64,000 bases of DNA, taken from contig DATLNE010000044.1 in assembly GCA_035536915.1 (NCBI GenBank), positions 1 through 64,000 of the forward strand, in the 5' to 3' direction. The notes under the pieces are model-generated. The model had not been told where the DNA came from and did not search any database. It saw only the letters and a program-made list of their open reading frames with translations. This document shows positions 16,152 through 24,179 of this stretch, in pieces. The position numbers and the translations under genes were made by a program. This DNA is from Acidimicrobiales bacterium. Its GTDB lineage: Bacteria; Actinomycetota; Acidimicrobiia; Acidimicrobiales; JAHWLA01. Every line of letters begins with the position of its first letter. Position 1 is the first letter of the stretch.

Positions 16152-17566
16152 GTGGCCTCCACCCGGCCGAGCTCGGTGCACGGCGGCGTGCCGTGGGCGT
16201 ACTCGCGCAGGATGCCCCGCCAGTTGTTGGTGGCGTGCAAGCGGCCGAGGAGGGCGCTCACCCCCCACACCACGCGGTCGAGGATGACGTAGGAGGTCGG
16301 CATGTTCAGCTGTTGGATGACCTTGCCGTAGCGGCCCTGGATGTCGATGACCGTCTGCAGCGCCTTGGCCGTCCAGTCGCGGGTGTAGGTGAAGCGGTCG
16401 ACCATGAACGGCTCGTACGGGCCTCGGATGAACTCGAAGACGAAGTCGGGGTCGGAGCCGTGGTCGGCGGGGAGGAAGTTGGCCTCGACGGCGGCGGCCA
16501 CCGCGGCGGAGGCGTCGTTGGCCAGGATGGCGTCGAGCACGGGCGTCAGCACGTCGAACTCGCCGGGCGCCCACCGTTTGACCAGGCCGAAGTCGAGGAA
16601 CGTGACCGAGCCGTCGTCGTGGAAGCGGTAGTTGCCGGGGTGGGGGTCGCCGTTGAACACGCCGAAGCGGCGGATGGAGCCCTGGGCGAAGCGCATGAGC
16701 ACCTCGCCCGCGTGGTCGCGCTTGGCCTGGCTGGCTGTGGCCAGGAAGTCGGCCCAGCGGTAGCCGTCGACCCACTCGCTGGTGAGCACGCGGCGGGCGC
16801 TGCGCTCGGGGATGACCTTGGGGATGCGGACGAAGGGATGGCCCTCGTAGCGGGCGGCGAACTCGGCCTGGCAGCGGGCTTCCAGGCGGTAGTCGAGCTC
16901 GTCGCTCATGCGGTCGCGCAGCTCGTCGACCAGGGCGTGCACGTCGAGGTTCTTGAGGGCGAACTGGGCGAACAGGCCGTAGAGCAGCTCGGCGTTGTCG
17001 AGGTCGCTCTTGATGGCGGTGTCGACGCCGGGGTACTGCACCTTCACGGCCACGATGCGGCCGTCGGGCATGACGGCGCGGTGCACCTGGCCGATGGAGG
17101 CGGCGGCCACGGGGATGGGATCCCAGTCGAGGAACAGGTGGTTGGGGTCGGCGCCCAACTCGTCGCAGATGACCTGCTCGGCCAGGCTCGGGGCCATCGG
17201 GGGGACATCGGCCTGAAGGGTGGCGAGGGCAGCCTGGGCTTCGGGCGGGAGGCCGTCGGCAATGAACGACAGCATCTGCCCGGCCTTCATGATGGCGCCC
17301 TTCATGCCGCCGAGGACCTGGGCGACGTCTTCGGCCGTCTTGATGGCGAACTGCTCTTCCAACTTGGCGCGCTCGGCCTGGCTGGCGTTGCGGCCCTTGA
17401 GGCGCAGGAGGGCAAAGTGGGCGGACCGGCGGGCGGTCAGGCGCCAGACCCGAGCCTGGCGATCGAGGCGATTGCGACGGTCGGGGTTGCGCAGCACCGC
17501 TGCGGTCGCCCCGCCTGCTGCCGCCACGGCGCCGGCAGCGATGCCGAGCGGCACCCGCTTGCGCAT
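16121..17566 (-). CDS. ABC1/UbiB-family atypical kinase
   Basis: A 481-residue AarF/UbiB/Coq8-type protein. The family-specific KxGQ motif (AIMKAGQMLSF), the Ala-rich nucleotide loop (VAAASIGQVHRAV), the ATP-binding Lys in RIVAVKVQYPG, the catalytic loop GDPHPGNYRFHDDG and the metal motif FLDFGLVKRW are all intact. The N-terminus has a hydrophobic stretch (PLGIAAGAVAAAGG), so it may be membrane-bound. It probably supports isoprenoid-quinone or lipid metabolism. It starts one base before the stop of the DksA-like gene and is likely co-transcribed with it. Confidence 0.9.
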   Translation of the reverse strand: MRKRVPLGIAAGAVAAAGGATAAVLRNPDRRNRLDRQARVWRLTARRSAHFALLRLKGRNASQAERAKLEEQFAIKTAEDVAQVLGGMKGAIMKAGQMLSFIADGLPPEAQAALATLQADVPPMAPSLAEQVICDELGADPNHLFLDWDPIPVAAASIGQVHRAVMPDGRIVAVKVQYPGVDTAIKSDLDNAELLYGLFAQFALKNLDVHALVDELRDRMSDELDYRLEARCQAEFAARYEGHPFVRIPKVIPERSARRVLTSEWVDGYRWADFLATASQAKRDHAGEVLMRFAQGSIRRFGVFNGDPHPGNYRFHDDGSVTFLDFGLVKRWAPGEFDVLTPVLDAILANDASAAVAAAVEANFLPADHGSDPDFVFEFIRGPYEPFMVDRFTYTRDWTAKALQTVIDIQGRYGKVIQQLNMPTSYVILDRVVWGVSALLGRLHATNNWRGILREYAHGTPPCTELGRVEATWWETHATTP

Positions 17567-17962
17567 CTACTCGCCTGCGTTGTTGGAGGCGCGGGCCTCG
17601 CGTTCGGCGACCGCCTGGTCCTCCACGCAGAAGCGGGCGGCGGGCATCGCCTCCAGGCGGGCGTCGTCGATGGGCTTGCTGCAGGCCTCGCAGGTGCCGT
17701 AGGTGCCCTCGTCGAGGCGGCGGATGGCGTGTTCGATGTCGGCCAGCTCGGCTTCGACGTTCTCGAGGATGGCGAGGTCCTTCTCGCGCTCGAAGGTCTC
17801 GGTGCCGACGTCGGCCGGGTGCTGGTCGAGGGACGACAGCTCGGCCAGGCTCTCTTCCTGCGACTCGGCGTTGAGGTCAGCGAAGCCTTGGCGCAGCGCG
17901 TCCAGGCGTTCGCGCTCTTCAGCGAGTCGGGTGCGGGCCTCGTCGGCGTCCATGAACGTCAT
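17567..17962 (-). CDS. DksA/TraR-type protein with three-cysteine zinc site
   Basis: A 131-residue protein with an N-terminal coiled coil (about 1-85) and a C-terminal DksA-type zinc region (DEGTYGTCEACSKPIDDARL, then PAARFCVEDQ). The first pair is C-x2-C, but the second pair has only one Cys, with Asp-Gln at the end, a degenerate form often seen in actinobacteria. DksA-like proteins bind the RNA polymerase secondary channel; whether this one does is unknown. It is immediately upstream of the UbiB-like gene. Confidence 0.85.
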   Translation of the reverse strand: MTFMDADEARTRLAEERERLDALRQGFADLNAESQEESLAELSSLDQHPADVGTETFEREKDLAILENVEAELADIEHAIRRLDEGTYGTCEACSKPIDDARLEAMPAARFCVEDQAVAEREARASNNAGE

Positions 17963-18057
17963 CTTAGGAAACTTCGGTGCTCGGTCACGGGGGCGCGTCC
18001 AGCCTTCCCCCGATCCCCGGGAGGTAACCGGGCGGCGCCGGTAGGCTGCCGGGTCGC

Positions 18058-18130
18058 GGGCCGCTAGCTCATCGGGTAGAGCAGGGGACTTTTAATCCCA
18101 AGGTGCAGGGTTCGAGACCCTGGCGGCCCA
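18058..18130 (+). tRNA. tRNA-Lys (anticodon TTT)
   Basis: A 73-nt cloverleaf is complete: acceptor GGGCCGC paired with GCGGCCC and discriminator A, D arm GCTC/GAGC, anticodon loop CTTTTAA, variable AGGTG, and T arm CAGGG-TTCGAGA-CCCTG. Position 27-43 of the anticodon stem is a G-A mismatch, the other four pairs are good. CCA is not encoded. Confidence 0.95.
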
Positions 18131-18202
18131 CACTCTGCGTGCCATTTCTCCAATGCGCCGGCGCGGTTGGTGGGGAATTTCCTGTTTCTTGCTGCTTCGT
18201 TC

Positions 18203-18238
18203 GGTGACGGAGGACGGGTGTCACCCGTTTGGGTGGCA
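18203..18238. promoter_or_regulatory. GGTGAC / TGTCACC / GGGTGGC half-site trio upstream of the sigma-fusion gene
   Basis: Three related half-sites, GGTGACG (18203-18209), TGTCACC (18219-18225) and GGGTGGC (18231-18237), lie about 100 bases before the ATG at 18338. The last two form the inverted repeat TGTCACCC-GTTT-GGGTGGCA with one mismatch. A very similar trio occurs in the moxR/solute-binding-protein gap at 52909-52938, at almost the same distance from its start codon. Confidence 0.4.
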
Positions 18239-18337
18239 TGAAAAGGAGACGGGACGCCCAACATCGAATACACTCCATAGCTAAGGGGGTGTTGCGGCGG
18301 ACTCCTGACCGGGTGGAGCCAGCGCAATCGGAGAACC

Positions 18338-20260
18338 ATGGCGATCCGAGCAAGATCAGACAATCTTTCGCTCGACATCCCGGCAGCGCCGGAAGGCGTT
18401 GCTGCCCCGGTTACCGACTTCGCCGAGGTGTGGGCGCACCGTGAGGCGTTGCGCCAGGCGTGCGTGCGCATGATCGGCGACGTGTCCCGAGCCGAGGACC
18501 TCGTGCAGGACACGTTCGTGAGCGCCCTCAAATGCAACCGGCGGTTGGACGAAGGAATGCCGGTCGCGCCGTGGCTGAAGACGGTTGCCCGACGGCGCTC
18601 GATCGACGAATTGCGGGGGCGCGAGCGCGTCTCCCTCATGGCCGATCCGCCGGAGCCGTGGGGGGTAACGGTCGAAGACCCGGCTGACCATGTGGTGAGC
18701 CAGGAGTTGGTACACGCCTTGCGCAGCGCCATTGCCGAATTGAGCGTGCGCGAGCGCCAGTTGTTGTTGCGCCAGGCCAGCTACGGCATGTCGTTGGCCG
18801 AGTTGGCAGCAGAGGAGGCAACGAGCATCGCCTCGGTCCGCTCGGTGCTCGCCCGTGCCCGTCAGAAGCTGCGCGTGTCGCTCGAACGTGGCGGCGTGTT
18901 CGGCGTGCTGCCGCTCCCCCGTTACCTGGTGACGCTGCGCGAGCGCTTGTTCCGGTGGGGCTCGCAGTTGGAGCCGACGCTGCCCGCCATGACCGGCGCC
19001 GGCGCCCGCTTCGGCGAGGCCATGGCCGCCGTCATCACCGCCATCGCCATGTTCCTCGTCGGCGGCGGGCTCCCCAGCTTTGGCGGGTCGTCGACACTGA
19101 CGACCGACCTCGCTTCGGCGGAGTCGTCCCCGTGGACGGATTCCACCGCAGCATTCGGAGGAGGGATGCCCTCCGGCGGGGGTGCGGCAACGACGACGCC
19201 TCCGAGGGTGGGGCCACCAGGGGTCGCGCCGTTGGCACCGCTCCCTCCCGGGATAGACGCCCCGACGTTTCCGAACGACGGCACCACGTCCCCCGACAAC
19301 TCCGGGGTCGTCCACCTGGCGGCGTCGGAAGACGGGCAAGCCATCTTGATGTCGGCCCTGTCGGGGTCATCGAGCGAGGCGACGATCTTCCGGTCTCTCG
19401 ACGGTGGGCGGTCGTGGGCCCGCCTCACCGACGACTCGATCGACCATCTCCAGCGACACCACACGTTCCTCGGCGGTGACCTGACCGTGGCGCCTACGTA
19501 CCCGGCGGACCCTCGGGTCTATACCACGACGACAGAAGGGCTCGTCCTGCGATCCGAAGACGGCGGGCTGAGTTTCGCTCCGATCGTTGGTGCCCGTGGC
19601 GCCGTCGCGCTCTCGCCCGACTTCACCACCGACGACAAGCTTTTCATTGCCGGGCCGCCCCCTGGGGTCTACGACGACGAGAACGACAAGGTGGAGCCGT
19701 TTTCAGTGCTGCCGCCTTCTCGGGGGCGGGGCGGCATCGCCATCGGCCCCGATTATGCCGACACCGGTGAGATCCTGGTGGGAGGCACGGTCGACAACGG
19801 CATCACGCCGGTCAGCGCCGTATTCACGTGTGTCGCGACGGGGTGTACCAAGCGGGCAGAGGTCACAGGTCTGACAGGAAGCATCAAGGTGCACACCTCC
19901 CGTACGGCACCCGGCACCGTCTTCGTCTGGAACGATCCCAAGTTGTTCAGGTCGACCGACGGCGGCTACACGTTCAGCGAGGTGACATTTCCCGGCGACT
20001 TCTTCTTCAGCAACCTCATCGAAGACGAGGACCGGATCATCGCCTACGGGCTCACCTTTTCGAGTACGGCTCCGATGTACGTTTCCACCGACGGTGGGGC
20101 CACCTGGAACGGTCGGGGGGGGGGCTCGTTGCTGCACAGGGGACTCATCGCTGCGATCACGTTCGACGACGGCCGGATCATCGCCAGCGGCAGCTACATG
20201 ACCGGCGTGCACTGCTCGGTCGACGAGGGCATCACCTGGGCTCGTAGCTGTCCTCCGTAA
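18338..20260 (+). CDS. Sigma-70 family protein with membrane span and extracytoplasmic Asp-box domain
   Basis: A 640-residue fusion. Residues about 28-100 are a sigma region 2 (FAEVWAHREALRQACVRMI, AEDLVQDTFVSAL, WLKTVARRRSIDELR) and 125-183 a region 4 (LRSAIAELSVRERQLLL, helix-turn-helix near LAELAAEEATSIASVRS). A basic linker leads to one strong span (about 228-246), then a Ser/Gly/Pro/Thr-rich stretch and a domain with five Asp-box repeats: SLDGGRSW (353), SEDGGLSF (406), STDGGYTF (538), STDGGATW (582) and SVDEGITW (627). These are typical of sialidase-like beta-propellers. The layout implies a membrane-held sigma factor sensing something outside the cell. ATG 18338 follows GGAG. No anti-sigma gene adjoins it. 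Confidence 0.85.
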   Translation: MAIRARSDNLSLDIPAAPEGVAAPVTDFAEVWAHREALRQACVRMIGDVSRAEDLVQDTFVSALKCNRRLDEGMPVAPWLKTVARRRSIDELRGRERVSLMADPPEPWGVTVEDPADHVVSQELVHALRSAIAELSVRERQLLLRQASYGMSLAELAAEEATSIASVRSVLARARQKLRVSLERGGVFGVLPLPRYLVTLRERLFRWGSQLEPTLPAMTGAGARFGEAMAAVITAIAMFLVGGGLPSFGGSSTLTTDLASAESSPWTDSTAAFGGGMPSGGGAATTTPPRVGPPGVAPLAPLPPGIDAPTFPNDGTTSPDNSGVVHLAASEDGQAILMSALSGSSSEATIFRSLDGGRSWARLTDDSIDHLQRHHTFLGGDLTVAPTYPADPRVYTTTTEGLVLRSEDGGLSFAPIVGARGAVALSPDFTTDDKLFIAGPPPGVYDDENDKVEPFSVLPPSRGRGGIAIGPDYADTGEILVGGTVDNGITPVSAVFTCVATGCTKRAEVTGLTGSIKVHTSRTAPGTVFVWNDPKLFRSTDGGYTFSEVTFPGDFFFSNLIEDEDRIIAYGLTFSSTAPMYVSTDGGATWNGRGGGSLLHRGLIAAITFDDGRIIASGSYMTGVHCSVDEGITWARSCPP

Positions 20261-20864
20261 GCGGCGCGCCGCTTGTAGGCGGGGTGATGTCAGCTGTGGC
20301 AACGAAGGCGACCACCCCTTCCCATGTCGTCGTCGCCAACCCGTTCACTGCCGTCGGGCACGACAGTGAATCTGTCGGGGATTGCACGAAGTCGCCCGTT
20401 GCGGTGACCCGGTTGTCGTTGGAATGCAAGGTCACGGTGCCAACGGAGCCCGCCAGAGAGATGACCGCTCGTCCCGAGGCATTGTTCGGGAACGAAGGGG
20501 CCGACAAATTGAAGTGACCTGTACCTACGACGACGCCCCCTGCGCACGTGAAGGTGCTTACCGTTGTCGACATCACTGTCACCGGTGTCGCCGTCCCAGC
20601 TGCAGAGAGCGTGCCCCAGTGTGTCCCTGTCGTCGTGCCGACGGCCGTGCATGGGCCGCCGCCGTTTACCGTCACGGTTGTCGCCGATGTGAGGATCGAT
20701 GGCCTCAACGGCGGCGCGTACGTCACCTGAAGGTCCATTTCGCACACGCCGGAAACGACGACGGCAGCAGCCGCGCGAGGTGCCCACACCGTCGATGACA
20801 GGAGCACCGACACGACGACTACCCACCTCGCACCGCCTTTCGTGATTCCCCCCAATTTCTTCAT
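20232..20864 (-). CDS. Secreted protein of unknown function
   Basis: A 210-residue exported protein. The signal peptide has MKKLGG then a basic stretch, hydrophobic VVVVSVLLSSTVW and Ala-rich cleavage region (RAAAAVV). The mature part is rich in Thr, Ser, Gly and Val, with about four Cys that could form two disulfides, and looks all-beta. I recognise no family. Its 3' end overlaps the convergent sigma-fusion gene by 29 bases. It could be a partner or ligand of the extracytoplasmic domain next door, but only position suggests this. Confidence 0.7.
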   Translation of the reverse strand: MKKLGGITKGGARWVVVVSVLLSSTVWAPRAAAAVVVSGVCEMDLQVTYAPPLRPSILTSATTVTVNGGGPCTAVGTTTGTHWGTLSAAGTATPVTVMSTTVSTFTCAGGVVVGTGHFNLSAPSFPNNASGRAVISLAGSVGTVTLHSNDNRVTATGDFVQSPTDSLSCPTAVNGLATTTWEGVVAFVATADITPPTSGAPLTEDSYEPR

Positions 20865-21011
20865 GCCTGTAATACGGCAGGGTCAAAAAAAGGTCGCGCT
20901 ATACGTGTTGGCACCCGCCAAAGGTGTCCGGATGACCGAAGGAATCGCCTGGGTGGCGGCGGGGCCACCCCGGCCGGGAAGTACGCACCCTTCCCGCCTA
21001 GAGTTCGCAGC

Positions 21012-21764
21012 GTGACGACGGGCGTGGTGGTGACGGGTGGGGGCTCGGGCATCGGCCGGGCGACGTGCTTTGCCGTGGCCGAGACAGGGCGGCCGGTGGC
21101 GGCGTGGGACATCGACGCCGCCGGGGCGGAGGAAACCGCGGCCCGCTGCCGAGACGACTACAACGTCGAAGCCGTCGCCTTTACGGTCGACGTCCGGAAC
21201 AAAGCGAGCATCGACGAGGCGGCCAAGGCCACCACAGCGGCACTTCCCAGCGTCGGCGGCCTGGTGCACGCGGCGGGCGTAGCCGGTCCCATGCCCGTCG
21301 ACTTTCTCGACGAGGAGTCGTGGGACGCCGTCCTCGACGTCAACCTCCGGGGCCAGGCCTTCGCCGTGCAGGCCCTTCTCCCCGCCCTCAAGGCCGCCAA
21401 CCCGGGCTCAGCGGTGGTGGGCATCGCCTCGGTCGAGGCCATCATCGGCAACGGCATGGTGCCCGCCTACTGCTCGTCGAAGGCAGGAGTGCTCGGCCTC
21501 ACCCGCTCCCTCTGCCAGCGCCTCGGCCTCGACGGGATCAGAGTGAACGCCGTGTGCCCCGGCGCCGTCGACACGCCCATGCTCGCCCCGCTCCTCAACA
21601 TCGCCGAGGCTCGCAAGCGCATGGAGGAACGCATCCCCCTCAGCCGGGTGGCCGACCCTGCCGACATCGCCGCCGTCATCCGCTTCCTGCTGTCCGACGA
21701 CGCCCGCTACGTGCACGGCGCATCGATCGTCGTCGACGGCGGCATGACAGCGATCCTCGCCTGA
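21012..21764 (+). CDS. Short-chain dehydrogenase/reductase
   Basis: A 250-residue classical SDR. The NAD(P)-binding motif is VVVTGGGSGIGRATCF, the Asp in AAWDIDAAGA suggests NAD preference, and the catalytic residues appear as GIASVEAIIG (Ser), AYCSSKAGVLGL (Tyr and Lys). The C-terminal VHGASIVVDGGM is typical. Start GTG 21012. The substrate is unknown; it precedes the convergent dehalogenase gene by 11 bases and may belong to the same catabolic cluster. Confidence 0.9.
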   Translation: MTTGVVVTGGGSGIGRATCFAVAETGRPVAAWDIDAAGAEETAARCRDDYNVEAVAFTVDVRNKASIDEAAKATTAALPSVGGLVHAAGVAGPMPVDFLDEESWDAVLDVNLRGQAFAVQALLPALKAANPGSAVVGIASVEAIIGNGMVPAYCSSKAGVLGLTRSLCQRLGLDGIRVNAVCPGAVDTPMLAPLLNIAEARKRMEERIPLSRVADPADIAAVIRFLLSDDARYVHGASIVVDGGMTAILA

Positions 21765-21775
21765 CCGAAGGGGTA

Positions 21776-22663
21776 CTACCCCCAGTCGATCACCACCCGG
21801 GCGAGCTCTTCGCCCTTGTCCTCCTGCAGGAAGTGGCCGCCGCCTTCGATTGTCGTATGGGGCTGGCCCGCTGTGCCCGGCACCCGTTCGAGGAACACCC
21901 GCTCGCCGCCCCGGGTAATGGCGTCGCCGTCGGAGAAGGCGCACAGGAACGGCTTTTCCCACTGCCCCAGCACCTCCCACGCCGCCCGGTTGGCGGGCGC
22001 CGCAGGGTCGTCGGGTGTCGTGGGCACCAGGACCGGGAACTGCCGCGCCCCCTCCTTGTACGACTCGTCGGGGAACGGTGCGTCGTAGGCCGCCACCACC
22101 TCGTCGGGCACCGGCGACACGCACCCGCCCGCCACGATGCGCCCCACCGGCAGCACCGGCACCTCCTGCGAGAACTGCTGCCAGGCCCGGAAGGCATCGG
22201 TCAGCGGCTGGTCGCCCGTCGGCAGCCCCGTGTTGGCCACCACCACCCGGTCGAAGCGGCCCGAATGCTCGGCCGCCAGTCGCAGCCCCAGCAGCCCGCC
22301 CCAGTCCTGGCCCACCAACGTGATCCGCGACATGCCGAGCCCGTCGAACAGTGCCGAGCGCAGCCACTCGACGTGCCGCTCGTACGAATAGTCGGCCCGA
22401 TCGGCGGGCTTGTCGGACCGGCCGAAGCCCACCAGGTCGGGCACCACCACCCGGAACCCGCCGTCGACCAGCGGGGCCACCATCTTCCGGTACAGGTACG
22501 ACCACGAGGGCTCGCCGTGCAGCAGCAGCACCACCTCGGCATCCGAGGGGCCTTCATCCACGTAGTGCACCCGCAGGCCGTCGCCGACCTCCACGTAGTG
22601 GGGCGAGAAGTCGTAGCCCGGTAGCCCGACGAAGCGCTCGTCGGGCGTGCGCAGCGCGTCCAT
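21776..22663 (-). CDS. Haloalkane dehalogenase-like alpha/beta hydrolase
   Basis: A 295-residue hydrolase of the haloalkane dehalogenase family. [13 protein letters not shown] matches the oxyanion segment, [13 protein letters not shown] supplies the nucleophilic Asp followed by the halide-binding Trp, and [10 protein letters not shown] the catalytic His. [13 protein letters not shown] carries the acid region. Real dehalogenase activity is an inference, since related epoxide hydrolases and esterases share much of this pattern. It overlaps the LLM oxidoreductase stop by one base (TGATG) and is in the TetR operon. Confidence 0.82.
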   Translation of the reverse strand: MDALRTPDERFVGLPGYDFSPHYVEVGDGLRVHYVDEGPSDAEVVLLLHGEPSWSYLYRKMVAPLVDGGFRVVVPDLVGFGRSDKPADRADYSYERHVEWLRSALFDGLGMSRITLVGQDWGGLLGLRLAAEHSGRFDRVVVANTGLPTGDQPLTDAFRAWQQFSQEVPVLPVGRIVAGGCVSPVPDEVVAAYDAPFPDESYKEGARQFPVLVPTTPDDPAAPANRAAWEVLGQWEKPFLCAFSDGDAITRGGERVFLERVPGTAGQPHTTIEGGGHFLQEDKGEELARVVIDWG

Positions 22664-23535
22664 CAGCCGCCCGCTTTGGCGATGACCTCGTCGGCGAAGC
22701 GGGCCACCTGTGTGCGCAGCGTCTCCACGTCGAAGCCGAGGGGCGGGACGACGATCCGCGACACGCCGAGATCCTCCAGGCGACGAATGGCGTCGATGTC
22801 GGTGGAGCCGGCCATCGAGGTCGTGATCTCGATGGCGTCGGGGTCGCGCCCCGCTTCCTCGGCAGCCGCTCGCATGACCTTGATGAGCCCCGGCACCTTC
22901 TCGGGGTCACGGCCCGCCGGGAAGAACCCGTCGCCCAGGCGACCCGCTCGCCGCGCCGCCGCTTCGCTGTGGCCGCCCACGGCGATCGGCACGCCGCCGG
23001 GCCGCACCGGCTTGGGGAAGCTCTTGGCCCGAGAGAACGACGAGAAACGTCCCTCGAACGTGGGCTCCTGCTGCGTCCACAACGCCCGCAGGGCCTGGAT
23101 GCCTTCGTCGGTGCGCGCCCCCCGCTCCTCGAACGGCACGCCGAGGGCGTCGAACTCCTCGCGGAGCCACCCCACGCCCACCCCGAGGATCAGGCGGCCG
23201 CCGCACAGGACGTCGAGGGTGGCGGCCTCCTTGGCCAACACCACGGGGTTGCGCTGGGGGAGGATGAGGATGCCGGTGCCCAACGTGATGCGTGTCGTGT
23301 GGGCGGCGACGAAGGCCAGCCAGACGACCGGGTCGGGGATGGGGGTGTCCTCGCCGCCGGGCATCCGCCCGTCACGGGAGTAGGGGTACTGCGACTCGTA
23401 GCCGGCGGGGACGACGGCATGCTCCACCGTCCACAACGACTCCAGCCCGGCCTCCTCGGCGATCTGCCCGAGGGCGGCCGCATGGTCGGGCTGGGCAGCA
23501 GGCCCGGCGTTGGCAAATATCATCCCGAACTTCAC
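22663..23535 (-). CDS. LLM-class F420-dependent oxidoreductase
   Basis: A 290-residue luciferase-like TIM barrel protein. It begins [17 protein letters not shown] (GTG 23535) and includes [33 protein letters not shown] and [18 protein letters not shown], all typical of the F420-dependent group; FMN cannot be excluded. Its start overlaps the TetR stop (GTGA), and its stop overlaps the dehalogenase start. This gene order, TetR-LLM-hydrolase, suggests one catabolic operon. Confidence 0.9.
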   Translation of the reverse strand: MKFGMIFANAGPAAQPDHAAALGQIAEEAGLESLWTVEHAVVPAGYESQYPYSRDGRMPGGEDTPIPDPVVWLAFVAAHTTRITLGTGILILPQRNPVVLAKEAATLDVLCGGRLILGVGVGWLREEFDALGVPFEERGARTDEGIQALRALWTQQEPTFEGRFSSFSRAKSFPKPVRPGGVPIAVGGHSEAAARRAGRLGDGFFPAGRDPEKVPGLIKVMRAAAEEAGRDPDAIEITTSMAGSTDIDAIRRLEDLGVSRIVVPPLGFDVETLRTQVARFADEVIAKAGG

Positions 23536-24146
23536 GGCCTGCTCCCTGTCGTCAGCAGCGCACACATCGTGCGGTGCATCACTCGTTCTACTTCGTCTAC
23601 CGACAGCCCGGTCGTGCGCAGGTGCTCCCACGCCGACCAGCCCGACGCCGCCTCCAGCGCGGCGTGCACCTCGCGGCGGTCGGCCCCGGGCACGGCATCG
23701 AGCTCCGAGCCGAACACCCGGGCCACCTCCGCCCGGCCCAACGCCTCCATGCGCCGCCTGCTCTCGCGCAGCTGGACGGAGAACGGCTCTTGCAGCAGCG
23801 CAGCCCGCCGCACCGGGGTCATGGCCTCGAGGATGCGCCCCCGCTGCCGCGTGAACAGCTGCAGGCGCTGGACGAGCGGGCCGTTCGGGTCGATGGGTGT
23901 GGCCATCGACAAGACCCGCTCTGTGTAGAGCGTCGACGCCGCCCCGAACAGCGCTTCGAGGTCTTCGAAATGCTGGTAGATCGAACGCAGTGACACGCCG
24001 GCGCGCCCGGCGATGCGCGGCGCCGTGGGCGCCAAGTCGCCGTCTTCGATGAGAGCCAGCAAGGCGTCCACGATGGCCCGCCGGGTGCGTTGGGCGCGCG
24101 CCGTGCGACCGTCGATGGATGGGTCGGTCACGGACACGCTCCGCAT
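23532..24146 (-). CDS. TetR-family transcriptional regulator
   Basis: A 204-residue repressor. The N-terminal helix-turn-helix is RTRRAIVDALLALIEDG, APRIAGRAGVSLRSIYQHFED; the C-terminal helical ligand domain follows. Start ATG 24146. It is the first gene of the minus-strand operon and diverges from the MBL-fold gene with only 33 bases between starts, so it probably represses both directions from one operator in or near that gap. Confidence 0.9.
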   Translation of the reverse strand: MRSVSVTDPSIDGRTARAQRTRRAIVDALLALIEDGDLAPTAPRIAGRAGVSLRSIYQHFEDLEALFGAASTLYTERVLSMATPIDPNGPLVQRLQLFTRQRGRILEAMTPVRRAALLQEPFSVQLRESRRRMEALGRAEVARVFGSELDAVPGADRREVHAALEAASGWSAWEHLRTTGLSVDEVERVMHRTMCALLTTGSRP

Positions 24147-24179
24147 GCTAGGAGGCGACGACTGGAGTAGAAAGCGAGC

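Noticed and set aside
17950-17990. Segment reading LGNFGARS as another palindromic element
   Set aside because: The resemblance is limited to a few residues in one frame and there is no inverted repeat.
18058-18130. tRNA-Lys as an integration site for the sigma-fusion region
   Set aside because: I found no repeat of the tRNA 3' end downstream and no integrase, and the GC content and codon use do not shift.
18064-18732. Minus-strand frame ending near tRNA-Lys with the sequence GPPGSRTLHLGIKSP
   Set aside because: This is the antisense reading of the tRNA, a common false gene in GC-rich genomes.
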